Positions 24,714 to 39,130 are shown, counted from the stretch's first letter. The stretch: 64,000 nucleotides of DNA from Neoarius graeffei (GCF_027579695.1 NC_083577.1:53999283-54063282), one strand, 5' to 3'. Program-made: numbers and translations. The notes: generated by a model from the sequence alone, not told the origin.

Positions 24714-27700
24714 CCCTCCTAGAACTGCCACCTTATTGTGGTGGAGGGGTTTGTGTGCCTGAATGATCCTAGGAGCTATGTTGTCGGGGGCATTATGCCC
24801 CTGTCAGGGTTTCCCAAGGCAGACAGGTCCTAGGTGACAGGCCAGACCAAGAGCAGTTCACCAAAACCCTTATGGAGAAACCATCAAGGACCGTGACGTC
24901 GCCCGGTATGGCGCAGCCGGGGCCCCACCCTGGAGCCAGGCCTGGGGTTGGGGCTCGTATGCAAGCACTTGGTGGCCAGGCCTTTGCCCATGGGGCCCGG
25001 CCGGGCTCAGCCCGAAGAGGTGACGTGGGCCTGACCTCCTGTGGGTTCACCACCCACAGAGGTAGCAGTAGGGGACGGGTGCAGTGTGGATTGGGTGGCA
25101 GTCGAAGGCAGGGGCCTCGACGACCTGATCCCCGGACACAGCGGCTAGCTGTTGGGACATGGAATGTCACTTCACTGGGGGGAAAGAGCCTGAGCTTGTG
25201 CGGGAGGTTGAGAGGTACCGGCTAGAGATAGTCGGGCTCACCTCCATGCACAGCTTGGGCTCTGGAACCCAGCTCCTCGAGAGGGGTTGGACTCTCCACT
25301 TCTCTGGAGTCGCCCATGGTGAGTGGCGGCGGGCTGGTGTGGGCTTGCTTATAGCTCCCCAGCTCAGCCGCCATGTGTTGGAGTTTACACCAGTGAACGA
25401 GAGGGTCGCCTCTCTGTGCCTTCGGATTGGGGAGAGGGCTCTTGCTGTTGTTTGTGCCTACGGGCCAAATAGCAGTATAGAGTATCCGGCCTTCTTGGAG
25501 TCCCTGGGAGAGGTACTGAAGGGTGCTCAGACTGGGGACTCCATTGTGTTACTGGGGGACTTCAATGCTCACGTGGGCGACGACAGTGACACCTGGAGGG
25601 GCGTGGTTGGGAGGAACGGCCTCCCCGATCTGAACCCGAGTGGTGTTTTGTTATTGGACTTCTGTGCTAGTCACGGTTTGTCCATAACGAACACCATGTT
25701 TGAGCATAGGGGTGTCCATAAGTGCACGTGGCACCAGGACACCTTAGGTTGGAGGTCGATGATAGACTTTGTTGTGGTTTCATCTGATCTCCGGCCCTAT
25801 GTCTTGGACACTCGGGTGAAGAGAGGGGCTGAGCTGTCAACTGATCACCACCTGGTGGTGAGTTGGATCCGCTGGTGGAGGAGGAAGCTGGACAGACCTG
25901 GCAGGCCCAAACGTATGGTGAGGGTCTGTTGGGAACGTCTGGCCGAGCACTCTGTTGGGGAGGTCTTTAACTCCCACCTCCGGGAGAGCTTTTCCCAGCT
26001 TCCGAGGGAGGCAGGGGACATTGAGTCTGAGTGGACCATGTTCTCTCCCTCCATTGTGGACGCAGCTGTTCAGAGCTGTGGCCGCAAGGTCTCTGGTGCC
26101 TGTCGTGGCGGCAATCCCCAAACCCGGTGGTGGACACCGGAAGTAAGGGATGCTGTCAAGCTGAAGAAGGAGTCCTATCGGGCCATGTTGACCTCTGGGA
26201 CCCCTGAGGCAGCTGACGGGTATCGGCAGGCCAGGTGTGCTGCAGCTCGGGCAGTTGCGGAGGCAAAAACTCGGAACTGGGAGGAGTTCGGGGAGGCCAT
26301 GGAGGACTATCGGTCGGCCTCGAAGAAATTCTGGCAAACCATCCGGCGCCTCAGGAGGGGGAAGCAGTACTCTGCCAACACTGTTTACAGTGCGGGTGGG
26401 GAGCTGTTGACCTCGACTGGGGACATTGTCGGGCGGTGGAAGGAATACTTTGAGGATCTCCTCAATCCCACCATCATGTCTTCCATTGAGGAGACTGAGG
26501 CTGATGACTCAGAGGTGGACTCGTCCATTACCCAAGCCGAAGTCACTGAGGTGGTTTGCAAGCTCCTCGGTGGCAAGGCACCGGGGGTGGATGAGATCCG
26601 CCCTGAGTATCTCAAGTCTCTGGATGTTGTGGGGCTGTCTTGGTTGACACGCCTCTGCAACATCGCGTGGCAGTCGGGGACAGTGCCTCTGGAGTGGCAG
26701 ACTGGGGTGGTGGTCCCTCTTTTTAAGAAAGGGGACCGGAGAGTGTGCTCCAATTATAGGGGAATCACACTTCTCAGCCTCCCGGGGAAAGTTTACTCTA
26801 GGGTACTGGAGAGGAGAATTCAACCGATAGTCGAACCTCGGATCCAGGAGGAACAATGCGGTTTTCATCCTGGTCGCGGAACACTGGACCAGCTCTATAC
26901 CCTTCATAGGGTGCTCGAGGGTTCATGGGAGTTTGCCCAACCAGTCCACATGTGCTTTGTGGATCTGGAGAATGCATTCAACCGTGTCCCCCGTGGTATT
27001 CTGTGGGGGGTGCTTCGGGAGTATGGGGTTCGGGGCTCTTTGCTAAGGGCTGTCCGGTCCCTGTACGAACGGAGCAGGAGTCTGGTTCGCATTGCCGGCA
27101 GTAAGTCAGACCTGTTCCCAGTGCATGTTGGACTCCGGCAGGGCTGCCCTTTGTCACCGGTTCTGTTCATAATTTTTATGGACAGAATTTCTAGGCGCAG
27201 CCAGGGGCCGGAAGGAATCCTGTTTGGGAACCACAGGATTTCATCTCTGCTTTTTGCAGATGATGTTGTCCTGTTGGCTTCTTCAAGCCAGGGCCTCCAG
27301 CATGCACTTGGGCGGTTTGCAGTCGAGTGTGAAGCGGCTGGGATGAGAATCAGCACCTCCAAGTCCGAGGCCATGGTTCTCGACCAGAAAAGGGTGGCTT
27401 GCCCTCTCCAGGTTGGTGGAGAAGTCCTGCCTCAAGTGGAGGAGTTTAAGTATCTCGGGATCTTGTTCACGAGTGAGGGAAGGATGGAGCGTGAGATCGA
27501 CAGGCGGATCGGTGCAGCCTCCGCAGTGATGCGGTCGCTTTACCGGTCCGTCGTGGTGAAGAAGGAGCTGAGCCAAAAGGCGAAGCTCTCAATTTACCGG
27601 TCGATCTATGTTCCGACTCTCACCTATGGTCATGAGCTTTGGGTAATGACCGAAAGAACAAGATCACGGATACAAGCGGCCGAAATGAGTTTCCTTCGCA

Positions 27701-28070
27701 GGGTGGCTGGGCGCTCCCTTAGAGATAGGGTGAGAAGCACAGTCACTCGGGAGGAGCTCGGAGTAGAGCCGCTGCTCCTCCACATCGAGAGGAACCAGCT
27801 GAGGTGGCTCGGGCATCTTTTTCGGATGCCTCCTGGACGCCTCCCTGGGGAGGTGTTCCAGGCATGTCCCCCCGGGAGGAGGCCCCGGGGAAGACCCAGG
27901 ACACGCTGGAGGGACTATGTCTCTCGGCTGGCCTGCGAACGCCTCGGTGTTCTTCCCGAGGAGCTGACCGAGGTGTCTGGGGAGAGGGAAGTTTGGGCTT
28001 CCATGCTTAGACTGCTGCCTCCGCGACCCGGTCCCGGATAAAGCGGAAGAAGACGAGACGAGACGAGACG
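24714..28070 (+). mobile_element. RTE-like non-LTR retrotransposon, nearly intact
   Basis: 3.36 kb inserted in a MITE, with target-site duplication AGTTTTTTATGTC at 24701-24713 and 28071-28083 (the first two bases may belong to the tail). One long frame encodes APE endonuclease and RT. The 3' end is GGATAAAGCGGAAGAAGACG followed by short (GACGA)n repeats instead of poly(A), as in RTE-type elements. Confidence 0.92.
25159..28041 (+). CDS. LINE polyprotein: APE endonuclease plus reverse transcriptase
   Basis: A 960-codon uninterrupted frame. The endonuclease shows LLGDFNAH (Asp134) and STDHH (Asp229-His230). The RT shows [33 protein letters not shown] with catalytic Asp602, [13 protein letters not shown] and FADD (699-702). 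The C-terminus has [11 protein letters not shown] and the basic stretch [14 protein letters not shown]. The true start lies upstream: the preceding frame (from 24872) contains GTWNVTSL, the APE N-terminus, and joins this one only across a shift in a run of six G at 25177-25182. The Met at 25159 is therefore just the first ATG of the downstream frame. Probably dead as it stands, but very young. Confidence 0.9.
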   Translation: MECHFTGGKEPELVREVERYRLEIVGLTSMHSLGSGTQLLERGWTLHFSGVAHGEWRRAGVGLLIAPQLSRHVLEFTPVNERVASLCLRIGERALAVVCAYGPNSSIEYPAFLESLGEVLKGAQTGDSIVLLGDFNAHVGDDSDTWRGVVGRNGLPDLNPSGVLLLDFCASHGLSITNTMFEHRGVHKCTWHQDTLGWRSMIDFVVVSSDLRPYVLDTRVKRGAELSTDHHLVVSWIRWWRRKLDRPGRPKRMVRVCWERLAEHSVGEVFNSHLRESFSQLPREAGDIESEWTMFSPSIVDAAVQSCGRKVSGACRGGNPQTRWWTPEVRDAVKLKKESYRAMLTSGTPEAADGYRQARCAAARAVAEAKTRNWEEFGEAMEDYRSASKKFWQTIRRLRRGKQYSANTVYSAGGELLTSTGDIVGRWKEYFEDLLNPTIMSSIEETEADDSEVDSSITQAEVTEVVCKLLGGKAPGVDEIRPEYLKSLDVVGLSWLTRLCNIAWQSGTVPLEWQTGVVVPLFKKGDRRVCSNYRGITLLSLPGKVYSRVLERRIQPIVEPRIQEEQCGFHPGRGTLDQLYTLHRVLEGSWEFAQPVHMCFVDLENAFNRVPRGILWGVLREYGVRGSLLRAVRSLYERSRSLVRIAGSKSDLFPVHVGLRQGCPLSPVLFIIFMDRISRRSQGPEGILFGNHRISSLLFADDVVLLASSSQGLQHALGRFAVECEAAGMRISTSKSEAMVLDQKRVACPLQVGGEVLPQVEEFKYLGILFTSEGRMEREIDRRIGAASAVMRSLYRSVVVKKELSQKAKLSIYRSIYVPTLTYGHELWVMTERTRSRIQAAEMSFLRRVAGRSLRDRVRSTVTREELGVEPLLLHIERNQLRWLGHLFRMPPGRLPGEVFQACPPGRRPRGRPRTRWRDYVSRLACERLGVLPEELTEVSGEREVWASMLRLLPPRPGPG

Positions 28071-28144
28071 AGTTTTTTATGTCATGATTTTACATAAATT
28101 CACTGTTAATTCTACGGACATTTTTACAGTGTGTTTATACTGTT

Positions 28145-28308
28145 TATTTTGTTGTTTGTTTGTTTGTTTGTTTATTTTTCAATTATTCTATTTTTTATTT
28201 ATTGCATTGCCTGTTTGCACCATGGGTCAGAGAGGACTGATATTTCATCTGTGCTGTATGTCGAGCATGTATAGCATATTTGACAATAAAGTTGACTTGA
28301 CTTGACAT
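28145..28308 (+). mobile_element. LINE 3'-end relic
   Basis: Ends GACAATAAAGTTGACTTGAC TTGACA, a tail common on fish CR1/L2-like retrotransposons. It contains (GTTT)n near 28155. No coding part remains. Confidence 0.5.
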
Positions 28309-28310
28309 TT

Positions 28311-28556
28311 CCAGATCAGCAGTTTATGAAACACTCAAACCAGTCCATCTGGCACCAACATCCATGCCACAATCAAAGTCACAGAGATCACACATTTCCA
28401 GCATTCTGATATTTGATATGAACATTACCTGGAAGACTTGGCCTGTATCTGCATGATTTTTTGCATTGCATTGCCGCCACATGACTGGCTGACTAGATAA
28501 CTGCATGAATGTGCAGGTATACAGGTGATCCTAATAAAGTGGATGGTGAGTGTTTA
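28311..28556. mobile_element. end of a degraded DNA transposon
   Basis: Contains AACACTCAAACCAGTCCATC, GGCACCAACATCCATGCCAC and the end ACAGGTGATCCTAATAAAGT. I know this text as a widespread fish repeat (Tc1-type end), but only this terminal piece is present. Confidence 0.5.
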
Positions 28557-28874
28557 TCATGAAAATGCATGATTCTTATAACATGATAATGATTCTCTGA
28601 GATGCTTCAGGTTATATTTCTTTTTATTCCTTCCCTTGTGGACAGAAGAAATACAGTAATCTGGAAACATCTTGATAGTTGTTGAAATGCTTCTCTGTAA
28701 GCAGGCTTACTTGGAAGTGAATTTCTTATCAGTTAACTATCAATTGCATCTCAGTCAGCAAGCAAAAATGTCAGTTCACAAGTGTCAGTTCTGCTCTTCC
28801 TTTCATCTACAGTATCTCTTTGCCTCACTGGTCAGTTAAGAGTCCAGTGACAAATTTAATGTGTTTTCTAGCCC

Positions 28875-28905
<31 letters not shown>

Positions 28906-29482
28906 GAAAATCTGACATGTATTGTAAGGCTGCAAAACCAGGTAGACCTGCACTGCATGTGCCTAAGCGATAAAAATCTTTGATAAAGATGGCCTCAAAA
29001 AAATTCCTGGCAGAGAGAGAGAGAGGAAACTGGTGTGGTTTTGTTTGACAAACATGTTTTTTTTTCTTTAAAAAAGAAGCTAGGTTCATAGTTCCCCTGA
29101 CCACACATACAAACTCCAGAGAGATTGTAATGATGACCTAAATAAGTGATTAACCAAGTGTGACCTAGAAAAAACAAACAAACCATGCACCCCTGTAATC
29201 ATAACACAGCAGCGAGAATAGTATTATCACTAACCATCAGTTTGATCGTCACAGCATGCCACTAATTGGAAAATAATCCTACAGCAGTTTAATCTTCGAT
29301 AATGTGGGTTGATCGTTTACTGGGCTCTGCTTTTCTTTAAAAAGTAAAGCCACAGTAATGCACAGTTAATTAATTTTTTTTCTGTTTTATCTTTTGCAGT
29401 TACGACCATCTGATATGTAGCAATAAGTGTGTTTCATCTACTTCATAATTCCTCTAATTTAGTATTTATCTTAGGTATATTT

Positions 29483-29486
<4 letters not shown>
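28557..29486. other. intergenic, with 24-bp poly-C run at 28872-28895
   Basis: No gene seen. Apart from the C-run (followed by A's) the sequence looks unique. Confidence 0.45.

Positions 29487-29541
<55 letters not shown>
29487..29541. repeat. (TA)n microsatellite, left flank of Tc1 element
   Basis: About 27 TA repeats ending exactly where the transposon begins. Confidence 0.9.
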
Positions 29542-29544
<3 letters not shown>

Positions 29545-31111
29545 CCTTGCAAAAGTATTCATACCCCTTGAACTTTTTCACATTTTTCCACCTTACAACG
29601 ACAAACTTAAAAGTTTTTTATTGAGATTTTATGTGATAGACCAACACAGAGTAGCACATAATTGTGAAGTGAAACGAAAATGATAAATGGTCTTCAAAAT
29701 TTTAAACAAATAAAAATCTGAAAAATGTGGTGTGCATTAGTATTCAGCCCCCTGTCCTCTGATACCTCTAAATACAATCCAGTGCAATCAATTGCCTTCA
29801 GAAGTCATCTAATTAGTTAATAGAGTCCTACTGTGTGTAATTTACTTTCAGCATAAATATACTTGTTCTGTGACGGCCTCAGTGGTTTGTTAGAGAACAC
29901 TGAAGAACAAACAGCATCATGAAGACCAAAGAACTCACCAGACAGGTCAGGGATAAAGTTCTGGAGAAGTTTAAAGCAGGGTTAGGTTATAAAAAAAAAT
30001 ATCCCAAGCTCTGAACATCTCAAGAAGCACTGTTCAATCCATCATTCAAAAATGGAAAAACACAACTGCAAACCTACCAAGACATGGCCGTCCACCTAAA
30101 CTGACAGAGCAAGCAAGGAGAGCACTGGTCAGAGAAGCAGCCAAGAGGCCCATGATCACTCTGGAGGAGCTGCAGAAATCCACAGCTCAGGTGGGAGAAT
30201 CTGTGCACAGGACAACTATAAATTGTACACTCCACAAATCTGGCCTTTTTGGAAGAGTGGCAAGAAGAAAGCCATTGTTGAAAGACAGGCATAAGAAGCC
30301 ATGTAGGGGACACAGCAAACATGTGGAAGAAGGTGCTTTGGTCAGATGAGACCAAAGTTGAACTTTTTGGCCCAAATGCAAAGCGCTATGTGTGGCGGAA
30401 AACTAACACTGCTCATCACCCTGCACACACCATCCCCACTGTGAAACATGGTGGTGGCAGCATCATGCTATGGGGATGCTTTTCTTCAGCAGGGACAGGG
30501 AAGCTGGTCAGAGTTGATGGGAAGATGGATGGAGCTAAATACAGGGCAATCCTGGAAGAAAACCTGTTGGAGGCTGCAAAAGACTTGAGACTGGGAAGGA
30601 GATTCACCTTCCAGCAAGACAATGACCCTAAACATACGGCCAGAGCTACAATGGAATGGTTTAGCTCAAAGAATATTCATGTGTTAGAATGGCCCAGTCA
30701 AAGTCCAGACCTAAATCCCACTGAGCATCTGTGGCAAGACTTGAAAATTGCTGTTCACAGACGCTCTCCATCCAATCTGGCTGAGCTTGAGCTATTTTGC
30801 AAAGAAGAATGGGCAAAAATTTCAGTGTCTAGATGTGCAAAGCTGGTAGAGACATACCACAAAAGACTTGCAGCTGTAATTGCAGCAAAAGGTGGCTCTA
30901 CAAAGTATTGACGCAGGGGGGCTGAATACTAATGCATATCACATTTTTCAGATTTTTATATGTTTAAATTTTGAAGACCATTTATCATTTTCACTTCACA
31001 ATTATGTGCTACTCTGTGTTGGTCTATCACATAAAATCTCAATAAAAAACTTCGTGGTTGTAAGGTGGAAAAATGTGAAAAAGTTCAAGGGGTATGAATA
31101 CTTTTGCAAGG

Positions 31112-31114
<3 letters not shown>
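29542..31114 (+). mobile_element. Tc1-like transposon with long (about 210 bp) terminal inverted repeats
   Basis: Ends GTGCCTTGCAAAAGTATTCA and complement. Inverted similarity extends from 29542-29755 to about 30905-31114, the IR/DR arrangement known from Sleeping Beauty-type Tc1 elements. Inserted in a TA microsatellite, which continues on both sides. Confidence 0.9.
29919..30911 (+). pseudogene. Tc1 transposase, N-terminal half damaged, catalytic domain open
   Basis: Start ATG 29919 (MKTKELTRQVRDKVLEKFKA), then a frameshift in an A-run near 29990 and another near 30300. The paired-like DNA-binding region follows (LPRHGRPPK). From 30321 to the stop at 30909-30911 the frame is open and has the whole DD34E triad: [21 protein letters not shown] (34 residues lie between its first Asp and the Glu) and SPDLNPTEHLW. 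It ends ...VIAAKGGSTKY. Confidence 0.9.

Positions 31115-31187
<73 letters not shown>
31115..31187. repeat. (TA)n microsatellite, right flank of Tc1 element
   Basis: About 36 TA repeats starting directly at the transposon end. The DNA after it (GACCATCTGATATGTGCAAT) repeats the words seen before the left microsatellite at 29402. Confidence 0.9.
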
Positions 31188-31191
<4 letters not shown>

Positions 31192-31284
31192 ACCATCTGA
31201 TATGTGCAATAAGTGTGTTTCATCTACTTTATAATTCCTCTAATTTAGTATTTATCTTAGGTAAAGTATATATATTTTTTTACT

Positions 31285-31396
31285 TGTAAGACTTGATATG
31301 TCCTCTTCTGCTGCTATCCACTGTGCTGCTGCAAACAAGAAATTTCCCCTTTGTGGTATAATAAAGGTCTTCTTATCTTATCTTATCTTATCTTAA
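31285..31396 (+). mobile_element. LINE 3'-end relic with (TCTTA)n tail
   Basis: AAATTTCCCCTTTGTGGTAT then AATAAAGGTC and four TCTTA repeats, a fish non-LTR element tail. No coding part. Confidence 0.5.
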
Positions 31397-31721
31397 AATA
31401 GTTTTGTAATGTAAAAGAAATTTGTTAAATTACCTTACACTTATCATATTTGAATTCTGAATGAATGTAAAATGTAAAAGTCAGTATTTTTTTTTCATTT
31501 ACTTGCAGGTCAAAAAATTTGTTCAATGTATGCTTGTTTGGCTTTATGATACTTAAAACTTCTTGTTTAACTCTTTCAGAGACACCTGATATAAATGAAC
31601 TAGCAGGATTAAGCCATCCCTGTTTTTCAAAGATAAAAGACTATATAATATAAGATTTATTATTTTTTTGCAATCACATCAAATTATTTGCTGTGAACAA
31701 ATACAGCGGTCTAATTGTGAA
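31397..31721. other. intergenic, no recognised feature
   Basis: AT-rich, apparently unique. Confidence 0.4.
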
Positions 31722-32073
31722 AGGGCAACACAGTGGTGTAGTGGTTAGCACTGTCGCCTCACAGCAAGAAGGTTCTGGGTTCGAGCCCAGTGGCCGATGA
31801 GAGCCTTTCTGTGTGGAGTTTGCATATTTTCCCCGTGTCTGTGTGGGTTTCCTCCGGGTGCTCCGGTTTCCCCCAAAGACATGCAGGTGAGGCTAATTGG
31901 TGAGTCTAAATTGACCGTAGGTGTGAATGGTTGTGTGTCTCTATGTGTCAGCCCTGCGATGATCTGGCGACTTGTCCAGGGTGTACCCTGCCTCTCACCC
32001 ACAGTCAGCTGGGATAGGCTCCAGCTCGCCCATGACTCTGCACAGGATAAGCGGCTACAGATAATGTATGGAT
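31722..32073 (+). mobile_element. tRNA-derived SINE
   Basis: Head AACACAGTGGTGTAGTGG, B-box GGTTCGAGCCC, tail GGATAAGCGGCTACAGATAA then TGTATGGATG. More diverged than most other copies, with a 6-bp deletion in the body; no clear target-site duplication. Confidence 0.85.
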
Positions 32074-32349
32074 GATTATGACAGGTATCACAATAGAATT
32101 TTGCTCCACATTACTGTTATTATGCCTTTGATGAGACCTTGTGTTATAATGCATTGTTCAACCTTAATCGTTTCGTTGTTGAGCAATTGATGAATATTAA
32201 ATTTTAGCCCTAATTGAACAACCCACCATCACTGCGTATCACTGTTAGGTGCATGGAAAATGTCACTGAACTCCTCATTCCAAATGCAATGCATTGAATC
32301 CCTCCTCCATATAGTGGACTTTACCTCAACCTTCATGCCCATTTCACTG

Positions 32350-32388
<39 letters not shown>

Positions 32389-33285
32389 CTGCCAACTATA
32401 TCAATAAATTGCCCAACATCAGAAGGCACAGAAGAACAACTAAAAAATGATATGCATCTCCTGCTGCTCCCATGGCAGCCATGTTGACTTTTCTGCAGAT
32501 TTTCTTTGATCCCGTGACGCTTTGATTCACTTTTCATTCGCTCTTTTAGCTAAACATATCATTGGAATTTTACTCTTTGTCCTGACAGGTCTTGTCTTTC
32601 CTCGACACAAACACCCCTTCCCAAAGGAGGATCGTATAACATAGCTGGTGTGGAATTGAGCATTTCTTAAAGAGTTCTCCTGGTTCTTTGAGTCTGCCTT
32701 TCCTTTTCACTCTATGTCTTTCCCAGTCTTGAATGGACAAGGCATTTCAGCTTTAAAAACTGTATTTCAAGATGATAACATGTTGATTGGACAAAATGGA
32801 TGCCAAGATTTTACCCAATGATTTAAAAAAAAAATACATTCATGATTTTAGTAGTGCATGTAATTGACATATTATTAATGTATAATATCATTAAATCATT
32901 GATTATCCATAATTGATATCTTAGTCAACTAGTCATTAAGCACCTTGAGACTCATGACAAAAACCTGTTCATTAAACTTTAGCTACTTTTAAGTTAGAGA
33001 TTAAATATTTCACAATCAGTAATTGAGTACATCATTAACATATTTAATTTAGCCATAGTTATAGATTGATAGATTAATTAGCTAATGATTAGCTGAGTAA
33101 TGCTGTGGCTTAGTAATTCGGACTCTGGATTAATGATTGAAAGGGTACATTTTGAATCTCAGCACAACCAACCTGCTACCACTGGGACCCTGAGCCAAAC
33201 TCTGACTACTCAAACTAATATTACTCCGTATTAATCACACTGAATTAAAGTGATCCAGCAAAAGAATAATAAATGTATAAGAATC
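32074..33285. other. intergenic, with (TC)n at about 32351-32382
   Basis: No gene recognised. 33100-33200 holds a weak tRNA-SINE-like block (TTTGAATCTCAGCACAACCA) similar in type to 16560. Confidence 0.4.
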
Positions 33286-33412
33286 CATCCATCCATTATC
33301 TGTAGCTGCTTATCCTGTCCAGGGTCGCAGGCAAGCTGGAGCCTATCCCAGCTGACTATGGGCAAGAGACAGGGTACACCCTGGACAAGTTGCCAGGTCG
33401 TTGCAGGGCTTA
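33286..33412 (-). mobile_element. SINE 3' fragment
   Basis: Complement of the GGATGGATGGATT-type SINE tail and adjacent body, ending at GGGCTTATAA. The tRNA-like head is missing, so the insertion is 5'-truncated. Confidence 0.85.
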
Positions 33413-33554
33413 TAAAAATACATGTAGATGTAAATTCTAAGAGCAAGCCAAATAATAATAAACTAAATAAATTAAAACAGTTAATAATGAATCTGATAAA
33501 TAAGAAATTGGTCATTTGAAGCGAAAGCTTAGTGAATAAATGGTTCTCATATCA

Positions 33555-33926
33555 TCTCATCTCATTATCTCTAGCCGCTTTATCCTTCTACAGGGTCACA
33601 GGCAAGCTGGAGCCTATCCCAGCTGACTACGGGCGAAAGGCAGGGTACACCCTGGACAAGTCGCCAGGTCATCACAGGGCCGACACATAGACACAGACAA
33701 CCATTCACACTCACATTCACACCTACGGTCAATTTAGAGTCACCAGTTAACCTAACCTGCATGTCTTTGGACTGTGGGGGAAACCGGAGCACCCGGAGGA
33801 AACCCACGCGGACACGGGGAGAACATGCAAACTCCACACAGAAAGGCCCTCGCCGGCCCCGGGGCTCGAACCCAGGACCTTCTTGCTGTGAGGCGACAGC
33901 GCTAACCACTACACCACCGTGCCGCC
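33555..33926 (-). mobile_element. tRNA-derived SINE, full length
   Basis: Reverse-oriented, complete from tail complement to head complement, with perfect 12-bp target-site duplication GTTCTCATATCA at 33543-33554 and 33927-33938. Confidence 0.93.
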
Positions 33927-34248
33927 GTTCTCATATCAATAATGAGTTATACAACACATAATTAAATGTATTACCCTGGATTCAAACCTTTTTAACAACT
34001 GACATGTGTCTGTAAATAAAAAGAGCATGTAAAAAGAATGCTGACATAAGACTGATATTGTATTCGATCAGTTTGGTTTGTTGCAGGGTTGTCAGTGTCT
34101 GCAACTGTCTGATAGTAATTCAGATAAATGTTTGAGCAGATGTGAGTTCCAGTTATATTGCATACTCTTGTACTAAAACACAGCCATAACTTTTGTTTCT
34201 GAGAAACACATTGGTCTGGATCTTTGGAAAAGGATATATCTGCACTTA

Positions 34249-36423
34249 CAGTGGTGCTTGAAAGTTTGTGAACCCTTTAGAATTTTCTGTATTTCTGCAT
34301 AAAGATGACCTAAAACATCATCAGATTTTCACACAAGTCCTAAAAGTAGATAAAGAGAACCCAGTTAAACAAATGAGACCAAAATATTATACTTGGCCAT
34401 TTATTTATTGAGGAAAATGCTCCAATATTACATATTTGTGAGTGGCAAAAGTATGTGAACATTTGCCTTCAGTATCTGGTGTGACCCCCTTGTGCAGCAA
34501 TAACTGCAACTAAACGTTTCCAGTAACTGTTGATCAGTCCTGCACACCGGCTTGGATGAATTTTAGCCCATTCCTATGTACAGAACAGCTTCAACTCTGG
34601 GATGTTGGTGGGTTTCCTCACATGAACTGCTCGCTTCAGGTCCTCCCACAACATTTTGATTGAATTAAGGTCAGGACTTTGACTTGGCCATTCCAAAACA
34701 TTAACTTTATTCTTCTTTAACCATTCTTTGGTAGAACGACTTGTGTGCTTAGGGTCATTGTCTTGCTGCATGACCCACCTTCTCTTGAGATTCAGTTCAT
34801 GGACAGATGTCCTGACATTTTTCCTTTAGAATTCGCTGGTATAATTCAGAATTCATTCTTCCATCAATGATGGCAAGCCGTCCTGGCCCAGATGCAGCAA
34901 AACAGGCCCAAACCATGATACTACCACCCAGTTAAACAAATGAGCCAAAAATATTATACTTCGTCATTTATTTATTGAGGAAAATGATCCAATATTACAT
35001 ATCTGTGAATGGCAAAAGTATGTGAACCTCTAGGATTAGCAGTTAATTTGAAGGTGAAATTAGAGTCAGGTGTTTTAATCTATGGGATGACAATCAGGTG
35101 TGAGTGGGCACCCTGTTTTATTTAAAGAACAGGGATCTATCAAAGTCTGATCTTCACAACACATGTTTGTGGAAGTGTATCATGGCACGAACAAAGGAGA
35201 TTTCTGAGGACCTCAGAAAAACGTTGTTGATGCTCATCAGGCTGGAAAAGGTTACAAAACCATCTCTAAAGAGTTTGGACTCCACCAATCCGCAGTCAGA
35301 CAGATTGTGTACAAATGGAGGAAATTCAAGACCATTGTTACCCTCCCCAGGAGTGGTCGATCAACAAAGATCACGCCAAGAGCAAGGCGTGTAATAGTCG
35401 GTGAGGTTACAAAGGACCCCAGGGTAACTTCTACACAACTCAAGGCCTCTCTCACATTGGCTAATGTTAATGTTCATGAGTCCACCATCAGGAGAACACT
35501 GAACAACAATGGTGTGCATGGCAGGGTTGCAAGGAGAAAGCCACTGCTCTCCAAAAAGAACATTGCTGCTTGTCTGCAGTTTGCTAAAGATCACACGGAG
35601 AAGCCAGAAGGCTATTGGAAAAATGTTTTGTGGATGGATGAGAGCAAAATAGAACTTTTTGGTTTAAATTAGAAGCATTATGTTTGGAGAAAGGAAAACA
35701 CTGCATTCCAGCATAAGAACCTTATCTCATCTGTGAAACATGGTGGTGGTAGTATCATGGTTTGGGCCTGTTTTGCTGCATCTGGGCCAGGACGGCTTGC
35801 CATCATTGATGGAAGAATGAATTCTGAATTATACCAGCGAATTCTAAAGGAAAATGTCAGGACATCTGTCCATGAACTGAATCTCAAGAGAAGGTGGGTC
35901 ATGCAGCAAGACAATGACCCTAAGCACACAAGTCGTTCTACCAAAGAATGGTTAAAGAAGAATAAAGTTAATGTTTTGGAATGGCCAAGTCAAAGTCCTG
36001 ACCTTAATTCAATCAAAATGCTGTGGGAGGACCTGAAGCGAGCAGTTCATGTGAGGAAACCCACCAACATCCCAGAGTTGAAGCTGTTCTGTACATAGGA
36101 ATGGGCTAAAATTCATCCAAGCCGGTGTGCAGGACTGATCAACAGTTACTGGAAATGTTTAGTTGCAGTTATTGCTGCACAAGGGGGTCACACCAGATAC
36201 TGAAGACAAATGTTCACATACTTTTGCCACTCACAAATATGTAATATTGGAGCATTTTCCTCAATAAATAAATGGCCAAGTATAATATTTTGGTCTCATT
36301 TGTTTAACTGGGTTCTCTTTATCTACTTTTAGGACTTGTGTGAAAATCTGATGATGTTTTAGGTCATATTTATTCAGAAATATAGAAAATTCTAAAGAGT
36401 TTGCAAACTTTCAAGCACCGCTG
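34249..36423 (+). mobile_element. Tc1-like transposon copy B, rearranged into a large palindrome
   Basis: Same family as 9974-12092. The left 679 bp (34249-34927) is the C-terminal half of the element in minus orientation. At about 34928 it joins abruptly to a plus-oriented copy that lacks its own left terminal repeat and runs to 36423. The left arm is the inverted complement of about 35743-36423. Confidence 0.9.
35182..36203 (+). pseudogene. Tc1 transposase pseudogene (copy B)
   Basis: ATG 35182 (MARTKEISEDLRK), frameshift just after at about 35222, in-frame TAG near 35670 after IELFGLN, and a TAG near 36096. The first and second Asp blocks are present ([22 protein letters not shown]). The third catalytic position is Lys (NSIKMLW, codon 36015-36017). 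Confidence 0.9.
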
Positions 36424-38769
<2,346 letters not shown>

Positions 38770-39088
38770 CTATATAATAAAAAGAAAATCACATGTTGGC
38801 TTGAAGATATGAAGTTTATCTTCTCATGTTGAAAAACTTGTATTTTTCATACAAAATACATAGCAGATCTGAGTGACATATTTAAATAATATTGGCTGGC
38901 TTTTTTCATGGTCTATCAGATATATGTATAATAATAACATTATTATTATACATACACACTCTCTTCATATCAGCATTCTCGAAGGCCAACACGAGCTTAC
39001 CTGCAACTCGGTGCTGTTAGCATGGCAGTCCAGTTACCTTCTAGCTAGTGTAGTGTTAGCGCAGGCTAATGCTAGCACAGTCAAGCTG

Positions 39089-39130
<42 letters not shown>

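Larger units (their letters stand above)
24122..28132. mobile_element. MITE with ACACTGTAAAAA ends, interrupted by a LINE
   Basis: Outer ends ACACTGTAAAAA and TTTTTACAGTGT are perfect complements. Without the LINE the element would be about 640 bp of AT-rich non-coding sequence with repeated TTCACTGGGATTC(A/T)ATGTA words. Superfamily not determinable. Confidence 0.75.

Noticed and set aside
25837-27576. Several minus-strand frames over 95 codons opposite the LINE
   Set aside because: Antisense shadows of a GC-rich coding frame; no recognisable domains.
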